Shown in pieces: positions 8,046-14,207 of a DNA stretch of 14,908 nt. The stretch's first letter is position 1, and each line of letters begins with the position of its first letter. The DNA is from CAADGN01 sp035443945 (GTDB lineage Bacteria > Planctomycetota > Phycisphaerae > Phycisphaerales > UBA1924). Location: the NCBI GenBank assembly GCA_035443945.1, contig DAOMNQ010000067.1, positions 1 to 14,908 on the forward strand. The letters are read 5' to 3'. The notes beneath the pieces are model-generated. The model worked only from the letters and a program-made list of their open reading frames with translations, was not told where the DNA came from and made no database searches. A program made the position numbers and the translations under genes.

Positions 8046-8564
8046 TTATGGCGTCGGCGCGGCGATCAGCAGCGCGGCGAGCGTCGCGGCCAGGCCGGAG
8101 TTGATGAACGCGCCAACGACGTACGGGTTCGCGTCGTCGCCGAGCAGGACGACCCGGGCCATGCGCGGGTAGATCAGCGGCAATAGTCCTGCTTGTGACA
8201 CCGCGTAACCGAGGACGATCAGGCCGCCGGCGGCCGCGGCGAGCCGGAGCGCCCTGAAGGCTTCGACCGCCTCGCTCGATCCGCTCTGACCCCAGGCGAA
8301 GACGACGAGCAGCGCGACTGCCGTGAGCAGGCCGACGATCCACGGCGCGAACCTGACGGACGCGCCGGCCTCGCGCCGCTTCTGCTTCTTTGCCCGTCCG
8401 CGTTCGCGGAGTTGCTCGACGGTGGTTCGGATGCATCGCCCTTTGCGGAGGTGGTAGCCGCAGGCGACGCGGACGGCCGCGCCGGGCTGGAGTCGCAGGC
8501 CGCAGGCTGGGCAGGCAAGGGGGGCATGCGTCGCGGCTCCCGGCGAGTCCCGGGCGTCGCTCAG
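8046..8564 (-). CDS. Zinc-ribbon membrane protein with a CTG start overlapping fic
   Basis: In this frame an uninterrupted 172-residue protein reads from a CTG at 8564 to TAA at 8048-8046. The CTG overlaps the fic stop codon (CTGA). An in-frame TAA lies five codons upstream of the CTG, and no ATG, GTG or TTG occurs before the first motif, so CTG is the only reasonable start. Order: SDARDSPGAATHA; zinc-ribbon-like CPAC (C18, C21), then VRVACGYHLRKG with C35 and C44; a basic linker RAKKQKRREAG (57-67); three hydrophobic segments at about 75-91, 106-131 and 148-170. The pattern CPxCG...CGYxLrxG followed by a basic linker and membrane helices is frequent in planctomycete proteins. The residue where the third cysteine is expected is Arg32 (codon CGC). 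Function unknown; probably co-translated with fic. Coding is supported by composition and motif order. Confidence 0.7.
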   Translation of the reverse strand: MSDARDSPGAATHAPLACPACGLRLQPGAAVRVACGYHLRKGRCIRTTVEQLRERGRAKKQKRREAGASVRFAPWIVGLLTAVALLVVFAWGQSGSSEAVEAFRALRLAAAAGGLIVLGYAVSQAGLLPLIYPRMARVVLLGDDANPYVVGAFINSGLAATLAALLIAAPTP

Positions 8565-9889
8565 GCGAGCCGGAGCAGTTTACGTGTCGGCCGGAACTCG
8601 AACTGGCGTCCGGCCTTCGAGCGGGCGAGATAGCCGATATCTTCGAGGCCGAACAGGTCGGCTCTTGCCGTTCCGTATGCGACGCCGTGGGTGCGCTGGT
8701 GGGACTCGATTGTGTACGCGGTATCAGGGTGACGCACGGCATGAACCAGGAGCGCCCGCTGGCGGTGATTGATCTGCGCCGGCCTGAACAGGTGCTCTGC
8801 CTCGGTGATTTCCCGCTGCTTTGTGCGCAGGTATTCTGTGAGGTCCTGCCGCGCCTGCCCAATGAGGCGCAGGTGGTAGACGATGAAGTACGAGCAGTCG
8901 AGATCGTCGGTCTCGGTGTAGAGAAAGGCACGCGCATACTTGGAAGGGGCGTCATAGATGAGGCGCGAGATGGGCAGGAACTCGAAGAGCCAGTACCCCG
9001 AGCGGAGCATCGACCAGTAGAACAGCGCCCGGGCCGTTCGGCCGTTGCCGTCACAGAAAGGGTGGTCGTAGGCGAGCTGGAAGTGCAACAGGATCGCGCG
9101 CACGACCGGGTGAATGAACCACTCGTCCGCTCGTGTCTGGGCGTTGGCGAACTTGCAGAGCGCGGCGATCCTGCCCCGGAGTTCGTTCGCACGAGGCGGC
9201 TCGTGCAGGGTCTCGTCGTAGGCGTCCTGCACGACGACCTGCTCTTCGGGCTTGCGCAGTCGTCCGGCGTGCTCAGGCGTGTCAAGCGTGCCTTCTGTGA
9301 GGATTTGTTGTAGTTCAACGATGAAGTCGAGCGACAACGGCGTGCGGACGTGCTCGCGGATGTACTGGATGGCCCTGTAGTTGTTGGCGACCATGCGCTC
9401 GCCCCGCGTCCTCGGCGGGCGTCCCGTCCGCAGCATCTCCTTGGCGACGCGGACGGTCGTCGCAGCGCCTTCGAGCATCGACGAGGAGATCGCCTCCTCC
9501 ATGAGCGAATCCCGGATGAACCGCTCCTTGTGGGCCTCCGGAATCGGGGTGTCCGTATCGAATGAGATCGCACCGGCCAGCTGCTGGTCGATCAGCATCA
9601 ACTCTCGCTGCGCGGTGTCGGGGACGCTGTAGGAGAATCGTCGCCCATCCACCCCATGGAAAGGCAGTGGCCGTTGATTGGCGAGGCGGCCGGCCTTGAC
9701 GACTGCCCAGACCCGCTTGGCGTCGAGGCCGCGGGCGGAGGCGACGAAGCGAACCTTGTCCCAGTGACGGTACTGTCGCTGGCACTCCGAGACGACCTCG
9801 ACGAACGTCGGGTCGAGCGTCGACTCCATCGATCGCCCGAGTTCGGCAAGCAAGTCTGGGATAGGCGGAGGGGCCTCGGGTGTTCGCAT
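8561..9889 (-). CDS. Fic-domain AMPylase-type protein with wHTH
   Basis: Probable protein AMP-transferase (Fic family, 442 aa). The catalytic motif HPFCDGNGRTAR (276-287) is complete, with H276 as general base, D280 for the metal and N282/R284 for phosphate binding. An N-terminal inhibitory helix carries S-x-x-x-E-G (S136 to G141), the class II arrangement in which Glu140 blocks ATP binding, so activity is self-restrained in cis. The flap is near 207-230. Residues about 375-430 look like a winged helix, as in many stand-alone Fic proteins with a DNA-binding tail. ATG at 9889 is only 8 nt past the -10, with no Shine-Dalgarno: a nearly leaderless mRNA. The stop overlaps the CTG start of the next gene. 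Targets are unknown; a regulatory or toxin-like role is possible. Confidence 0.93.
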   Translation of the reverse strand: MRTPEAPPPIPDLLAELGRSMESTLDPTFVEVVSECQRQYRHWDKVRFVASARGLDAKRVWAVVKAGRLANQRPLPFHGVDGRRFSYSVPDTAQRELMLIDQQLAGAISFDTDTPIPEAHKERFIRDSLMEEAISSSMLEGAATTVRVAKEMLRTGRPPRTRGERMVANNYRAIQYIREHVRTPLSLDFIVELQQILTEGTLDTPEHAGRLRKPEEQVVVQDAYDETLHEPPRANELRGRIAALCKFANAQTRADEWFIHPVVRAILLHFQLAYDHPFCDGNGRTARALFYWSMLRSGYWLFEFLPISRLIYDAPSKYARAFLYTETDDLDCSYFIVYHLRLIGQARQDLTEYLRTKQREITEAEHLFRPAQINHRQRALLVHAVRHPDTAYTIESHQRTHGVAYGTARADLFGLEDIGYLARSKAGRQFEFRPTRKLLRLA

Positions 9890-9893
9890 AAAC

Positions 9894-9983
9894 TATCAGT
9901 TTATCTCAATCTGATAGTTTGTCAAGGTGTCGCCCCGCACAAAACCCGATCATGCCGAATTATCAATGTATCTCAAACTGATA
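9894..9983. promoter_or_regulatory. Two copies of a 23-bp operator-like repeat at the fic promoter
   Basis: Copies at 9894-9916 and 9961-9983 match at 20 of 23 positions. Each reads TATCA-N3-TATCTCAA-W-CTGATA and contains the dyad TATC-N7-GATA. The first copy covers the fic -10 and spacer. It is also part of a longer perfect inverted repeat, AAACTATCAG (9890-9899) and CTGATAGTTT (9911-9920). The second copy has its own dyad TGTATC/GATACA (9967-9972 and 9980-9985). Likely a repressor-binding site; the Fic winged helix is one candidate partner. Confidence 0.7.
9898..9925 (-). promoter_or_regulatory. Promoter of the fic gene
   Basis: On the minus strand, a perfect -35 TTGACA (complement of 9920-9925) and a -10 TAAACT (complement of 9898-9903) are 16 bp apart. 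The start codon begins 8 nt beyond the -10, so transcription starts almost at the ATG. Confidence 0.7.
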
Positions 9984-10075
9984 CATGATGCGGACCGAGT
10001 GGCAGCAAAGCCCCCGGGGCAGCCTGTGGATCAACCTCCGAGCCGGGCAAGGCGGGTCGGCTGGGTCGAGAGTTC

Positions 10076-10097
10076 GGGCATTCGCCTTGGGATGCCC
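10076..10097 (-). terminator. Weak hairpin at the end of nuoF
   Basis: GGGCAT (10076-10081) pairs with ATGCCC (10092-10097) across a 10-nt loop, touching the nuoF stop codon. No T-run follows, so termination is doubtful. The rest of 9984-10096 shows no gene. Confidence 0.25.
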
Positions 10098-11500
10098 TAC
10101 CCCTTCGCCCCCGCTCCGATCGTCATCTTCACGGGCACGGCCGTCCGCTTCACGCGGCGTTCGAACTCGTCGCGGAACTTGTTCATGATGGTCCGGACGG
10201 CCCAGTTGTTGCCGTCGGCCAGGCCGCAGATGGTGGTGCCGGGCATCGTGCCCATGCTGGTGGCGATCTCGAGGGCGAGGTCGAGGTCGCGGGTTTTGGC
10301 GTGGCCTTCCTCGATGCGGCACATCAGTTGGTAGAGCCAGCCGCTGCCCTCGCGGCAGGGGGTGCACTGGCCGCAGGACTCGTGCTTGAAGAAGCGTGCG
10401 ATGTTTCGTGCGACGGCGACCATGTCGGTGTCTTCGTCGAAGACGGTGGGGCAGGCGGTGCCGAGGCCGAGGACGTTGTGCTTTCGGCCGATGTCGAAGT
10501 CGAGTTCGGCGTCGTACTGGTCGGTGTCGAGGATGCCCATGCTGACGCCGCCGGGGATGGCAGCCTTGAAGCGTTTGCCGTTGCGCATGCCGCCGCAGTG
10601 CTCCTCGACGAGCGTGCGCAGGGGGATGCCGAGTTCGAACTCGTAGCAGCCGGGTCGGTTGACGTGCCCGCTGACGCCCATGAGTTTGGTGCCGTAACTG
10701 GGCGGCCCGCCGACGGTGCTCTCGACGCCCTGGGCCATGAACGCCGCCGCGCCCTCGCCGAGGATCAGCGGCAGGTGCGCGAGCGTCTCGACGTTGTTGA
10801 TGATGGTCGGGCGGCCGAAAAGCCCCTTGACGGCCGGGAAGGGCGGCTTGATCCGCGGCCAGCCGCGTTTGCCCTCGATGGCTTCGAGCAGGCCGGTTTC
10901 CTCGCCGCAGATGTACGCGCCCGCGCCGCGGTGGAGGTGGCAGTCGACGACGAAGCGTTCGCCGCCGGTGTTCGCGGCCGAGTTGACGAGGCCCTTCTCG
11001 CCGAAGATGCCGTTGGCGTAGGCCTCGCGGATGGCCTCCTCGACGACCATGGCCTGGTGGTGGTACTCGCCGCGGATGAAGATGTAGGCGGCGCTGAGTC
11101 GGCAGGCGTAGCAGCAGATGGCGATGCCCTCGAGCATGAGGTGCGGGTCGTAGTCCATCAGCAGCCGGTCCTTGAACGTCCCCGGCTCGCTCTCGTCGGC
11201 GTTCACGGCCAGGTATCGCGGGCCGGGGTCGGTCCCAGGCTCGACCTTGGGGAGGAAGGTCCACTTGAGGCCGGTGGGGAATCCCGCGCCGCCGCGGCCG
11301 CGGAGCATGGACTTCTTGACCTCCTCGGTGACGGCGTCCGGCTTCATGGAGAGGGCTTTGCGGAGCGCCTCGTAGCCGCCGGTGCGGACGTACTCGTCGT
11401 AGCGCACCACGTGCCGGTCCTCGAAGCGCCCGAAGGGCGGCGTGGGGATGCGCTGGCAGAGGACGTGCCGGGGTGTGCCGTCGTACTTCGTCTTGCCCAC
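10097..11500 (-). CDS. nuoF: NADH-quinone oxidoreductase subunit F
   Basis: NADH-binding subunit of respiratory complex I (467 aa): it takes electrons from NADH on FMN and passes them to a 4Fe-4S cluster (N3), on the cytoplasmic arm. The glycine-rich nucleotide-binding motif GRGGAGFPTGLKW (68-80) is present. The FMN/NADH region GAGAYICGEETGLLEAIEG (192-210) continues with KRGWPRIKPPFPAVKGLFG. The cluster ligands C376, C379 and C382 (SCGQCTPCREG) and C425 (TICGLADG) are complete. GTG at 11500 has AGGAG about 6 nt upstream. No other complex I gene is in the window: the neighbours are fic and a divergent surface protein gene, so it seems to be a single-gene unit. A flavoprotein subunit of an NAD-linked hydrogenase or formate dehydrogenase is a less likely alternative; no thioredoxin-like NuoE domain is fused. 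Confidence 0.95.
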   Translation of the reverse strand: MGKTKYDGTPRHVLCQRIPTPPFGRFEDRHVVRYDEYVRTGGYEALRKALSMKPDAVTEEVKKSMLRGRGGAGFPTGLKWTFLPKVEPGTDPGPRYLAVNADESEPGTFKDRLLMDYDPHLMLEGIAICCYACRLSAAYIFIRGEYHHQAMVVEEAIREAYANGIFGEKGLVNSAANTGGERFVVDCHLHRGAGAYICGEETGLLEAIEGKRGWPRIKPPFPAVKGLFGRPTIINNVETLAHLPLILGEGAAAFMAQGVESTVGGPPSYGTKLMGVSGHVNRPGCYEFELGIPLRTLVEEHCGGMRNGKRFKAAIPGGVSMGILDTDQYDAELDFDIGRKHNVLGLGTACPTVFDEDTDMVAVARNIARFFKHESCGQCTPCREGSGWLYQLMCRIEEGHAKTRDLDLALEIATSMGTMPGTTICGLADGNNWAVRTIMNKFRDEFERRVKRTAVPVKMTIGAGAKG

Positions 11501-11650
11501 GGTGAACTCCTGCGCGGCCGCGGGGCGGCGGGGACGGGGTTGGGGAGGATGGTAGGGGGCGGAACGGTGCGAATCGGGTGGGGAATGAACTGGCCTTGGC
11601 GGGTTCCTGTGGCAGAACTGCCGACGGCGACGCGCGGTCGGGAGGTTGCG

Positions 11651-12742
11651 GTGCGCTTATCGAATGCGATCGGGACGGGGCTGGCTCTGGTGGTGGGTTC
11701 CGCGGCTGCCGCTCAATACCAGTGGCAGGCGGTGCCTTTGCACCCGCCGGGGGCGTACCAGTCCGAAGCGCGTGCGGCTTCTGGGGCCAGGCAGGGCGGG
11801 GTCGTGACGCTCCCAGGTCTGGGTGAACGAGCCGTGATCTGGGAAGGCTCGGCGGACAACTGGACCGATCTGACGCCGACGCGGGCCGTGCTGGGCCTGA
11901 TCAACGGCATGGACGCGTCGAGCCAGGTCGGGCAGGTCAGCCCGACATACGGGACATTTCACGCCGCGCTCTGGCGAGGGACGGCCGAGAGCGCTGTGAA
12001 CCTGCACCCGGGCGTCGGTTACCACGGGTCCGATGCACTTGCCGTGGTTGGCGACATGCAGGTCGGGCGGGCCAAGCATTCGCAGACCGGGAGGCAGCAC
12101 GCGGCGTTGTGGCGGGGTACGGCCGCGTCGTTTGTCGATCTTCACCCTGCGGGTGCGGAGCAATCGCACGCCCTGGCGACGGACGGCGTGCTGCAAGGCG
12201 GGTGGGCGACGCTGCCGGGCGGGGCGGTCGCGGAGGCGGTGATCTGGGCGGGGAGCGCGGAGAGCGTGGTGGACCTGACGCCGCCGGGCGTCTTCGAGGC
12301 GAAGGTCTTCGGCATGGCGCCGGGGGTGCAGGTCGGCCTGGTGCGGCACGCGGGCGAGAACCCGCGCGCTGCGCTGTGGCGCGGCAGCAAGGAGAGTTTC
12401 GTCGACTTCAGCCCTCCGGGATCAATCGCGTCGGACATGTACGACACGACCGGCACGGTTCACGCGGGATCGGCGTCGTTCGGCGGGCTGGTGCAGGCGG
12501 GCGTCTGGCTGAGCGACGACCCGGCGAGCTTTGTCAATCTTCACGCCCTTTTGCCTCCCCAGTTCTTCGGTTCAAGTGCAACCGGGGTCTATCAGGACGG
12601 CGACACGCTTTATGTTACGGGGTTTGCAACGCGAGGTCCCAGCGAGGCGTGGCTCTGGATCGGCACCATCCCCGCGCCGGGCACAGCGTGGGCGTTGCTC
12701 GTGGGAGTCGGGATCACGTCGAATCGCCGGCGTCGCCGGTGA
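11651..12742 (+). CDS. Secreted repeat protein with PEP-CTERM-like tail
   Basis: Exported surface protein of about 363 aa. GTG at 11651 is chosen for GGAGG 5 nt upstream and the signal peptide that follows directly (VRLSNAIGTGLALVVGSAAAAQ). An in-frame ATG at 11585 would add 22 residues before it. The body is five to seven degenerate repeats of about 45-50 residues with the core AALWRGTAESxVxLHP or AVIWxGSAExVVDLTP, followed by segments resembling SxALATDGxxQGGWA. This is a relative of the HAF-type beta-propeller-like repeats of secreted bacterial proteins. The C-terminus is IPAPG, a hydrophobic segment, then RRRRR: a PEP-CTERM-like sorting tail without the Glu. No enzyme motif and no cysteine in the repeats. 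It is divergent from nuoF and convergent with the dockerin remnant and the HAF gene. Substrate or role unknown. Confidence 0.85.
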   Translation: MRLSNAIGTGLALVVGSAAAAQYQWQAVPLHPPGAYQSEARAASGARQGGVVTLPGLGERAVIWEGSADNWTDLTPTRAVLGLINGMDASSQVGQVSPTYGTFHAALWRGTAESAVNLHPGVGYHGSDALAVVGDMQVGRAKHSQTGRQHAALWRGTAASFVDLHPAGAEQSHALATDGVLQGGWATLPGGAVAEAVIWAGSAESVVDLTPPGVFEAKVFGMAPGVQVGLVRHAGENPRAALWRGSKESFVDFSPPGSIASDMYDTTGTVHAGSASFGGLVQAGVWLSDDPASFVNLHALLPPQFFGSSATGVYQDGDTLYVTGFATRGPSEAWLWIGTIPAPGTAWALLVGVGITSNRRRRR

Positions 12743-12754
12743 GCGGCGCCGGCG
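12725..12754. terminator. Possible GC-rich hairpin terminator
   Basis: CGCCGGCG occurs at 12725-12732 and 12747-12754; being self-complementary, the two can pair over 8 bp around a 14-nt loop that contains the stop codon. There is no T-run. Its place between convergent genes fits a weak bidirectional terminator. Confidence 0.3.
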
Positions 12755-12766
12755 TTGGGTGATGGA

Positions 12767-12934
12767 TCACTCGCCGCCGGTGGCCTGCTCGTAGATGTCG
12801 AAGTAGATCAGCAGGTCGTCCGCGCCGACTTCGCCGTCGTCGGTCATGTCGGCGATGGCGGGATCGCCCGTTGTCCACGCGGCGGTGTAGAAGGCAGCAT
12901 CGTCGCCGGAGACCTGGCCGTCGGCGTTGAAGTG
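12767..12934 (-). pseudogene. Orphan dockerin pair, out of frame after the HAF gene
   Basis: On the minus strand from 12934 to the TGA at 12769-12767, 55 residues read as a dockerin-like pair: HFNADGQVSGDDAAFYTAAW, then DMTDDGEVGADDLLIYFD, ending EQATGGE. Both calcium-loop patterns (NADGQVS..D and TDDGEVG..D) are intact. No start codon or ribosome binding site precedes it. It begins two bases past the stop codon of the HAF gene, in the +1 frame relative to that gene. Its sequence type (FxxAW spacing, no Gly-Cys end) differs from the dockerin that closes the HAF protein. Probably the remains of a separate dockerin gene, or of a longer C-terminus separated by a frameshift or recombination. Confidence 0.65.
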
Positions 12935-12935
12935 T

Positions 12936-14174
12936 CTATGGGCAGCCTCGGGCGTAGTCGTTGAGGAAGGCGAGGAAGTCGAGGGTGTTGATGACGCCGT
13001 CGTAGTTCCAGTCGCTGAAGATGCTGCCGTCGGCCCAGGCGTTGAGGTAGTCGAAGAAGTCCTGCGAGGTGACCGCGCCGTCCTTGTTGAAGTCGGCGCG
13101 GCAGGTCGGGCCGAGGTAGGCGACCCAGCCCTCGGAGTGGCCCGCGGGGTTGATGCCCGCGCCCACGATGGTGCGGCCGTCGGCGGAGACGCCGTAGGCG
13201 GCGAGCAGGTACCAGCCGGGCGGGATGGTGACGCCGAGTTCGGCGAGCACGTCGGTGAGTCGGCGCATGCCGGTCTCGGGCGTCCAGATGTACGCGCCGT
13301 TGCCGTTGTCGTCGAGAATCCCGACCTCGCCCACGATGACGTTGCCGTCCCAGGAGACGCCGTAGGCGCGGTTGCCGAGCTCGTCGGGGTGGTAGCGTCC
13401 GAGTCCGACCATGCCTGTCTCGGCGGTCCAGCGGAAGGACATCTCGCCGCCCGGCGCCATGGACGAGCCGACGACCACCGCGCCGTCGGCCGAGGCGTCC
13501 CGTGCGACGCTGTAGAACCAGGAACCGCCGAGGGCGCCGAGACCGATCATGCCGGTTGCGGTGGTCCACCGGTAGGCTTCGGTGCCGTTATGAGAGATGC
13601 TGCTTCCGACGATCACGAGTCCATCGGGTGAAATGCTACTTGCACCACTGCTGAAGTCACCGCCTTCGAGGTCCCCGAGTCCCGCCATTCCAGTTTCAGC
13701 TGTCCAGCGAAACGCTTCTGAGCCTTTGTCGGACTTGCCGGAGCCGACGATGATTCGCCCGCAACTGGATACGCACTTAGCAGCACTGCGGAACTCGCCG
13801 CCGGGCAGGTCGCCCATAGGGACCATGCCCGTGGCCTTGGTCCACATGAACGCCTCGATGCTGTAATCGGGGATGACGAACGACCCGACTATAACAGTCC
13901 CGCGTCCGCTGACGCCGAAGGCGTTGCTCGTTCCTGTGCCGAGTGGCGACATGCCGTCGGCGAGCGTCCACCGTACGCCTTCGTGGCTCGCAGCACCTCC
14001 CCGCGCGCTGTCACCGACCAAGACCACGCCGTGGGCGGACACTTCCTGGGCCACACTGAAGAAGATGCCTCCCGGCAGGTCGCCTATGCCCGTGAAAAAG
14101 GGCACATCGTCACCATGCGCCGCGCACGCGCACAGTCCAAGTCCCATGGCGCACACTCGAGGCGAAAGGCCCAT
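12936..14174 (-). CDS. HAF-repeat secreted protein with GC-type dockerin
   Basis: Exported protein of 412 aa. The listed start is ATG at 14174, with GGAGG 9 nt upstream; GTG at 14177, directly before it, is also possible. The signal peptide (GLSPRVCAMGLGLCACAAHG) has an unusual number of cysteines. Residues about 25-355 contain around seven repeats of about 45-50 aa: GDLPGGxFxS, a VSxxGxxIVGS strand pair, then EAFRWTxxTGMxGLG. These are HAF-family extracellular repeats, thought to form beta-propeller-like folds. Residues about 358-412 hold a dockerin pair (DFNKDGAVTSQDFFDYLNAW and DWNYDGVINTLDFLAFLNDY) ending in Gly-Cys-Pro, a GC-type dockerin with one extra residue after the Cys. It lies 33 bp downstream of the FG-GAP gene and is probably co-transcribed. 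A second dockerin pair follows out of frame. Function beyond surface localisation is unknown. Confidence 0.87.
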   Translation of the reverse strand: MGLSPRVCAMGLGLCACAAHGDDVPFFTGIGDLPGGIFFSVAQEVSAHGVVLVGDSARGGAASHEGVRWTLADGMSPLGTGTSNAFGVSGRGTVIVGSFVIPDYSIEAFMWTKATGMVPMGDLPGGEFRSAAKCVSSCGRIIVGSGKSDKGSEAFRWTAETGMAGLGDLEGGDFSSGASSISPDGLVIVGSSISHNGTEAYRWTTATGMIGLGALGGSWFYSVARDASADGAVVVGSSMAPGGEMSFRWTAETGMVGLGRYHPDELGNRAYGVSWDGNVIVGEVGILDDNGNGAYIWTPETGMRRLTDVLAELGVTIPPGWYLLAAYGVSADGRTIVGAGINPAGHSEGWVAYLGPTCRADFNKDGAVTSQDFFDYLNAWADGSIFSDWNYDGVINTLDFLAFLNDYARGCP

Positions 14175-14207
14175 CACAATCTACCTCCCGGAAACACTGT
14201 CTCACCC

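Noticed and set aside
8219..8527. 102-codon minus-strand frame starting with ATG at 8527
   Set aside because: Ser/Arg/Pro-rich low complexity, and it overlaps the zinc-ribbon frame, which has recognisable motifs and membrane segments.
10301..11650. Long open frame antisense to nuoF and continuous with the repeat protein frame
   Set aside because: nuoF is certain on the other strand, and the signal peptide and ribosome binding site of the repeat protein begin at 11651; the upstream part is a GC-driven extension.
12925..12940. Programmed +1 frameshift joining the HAF gene to the second dockerin
   Set aside because: CCA TAG A lacks good re-pairing for the proline tRNA and no stimulatory element is evident; mutation or recombination is simpler, so it is kept only as a remnant.
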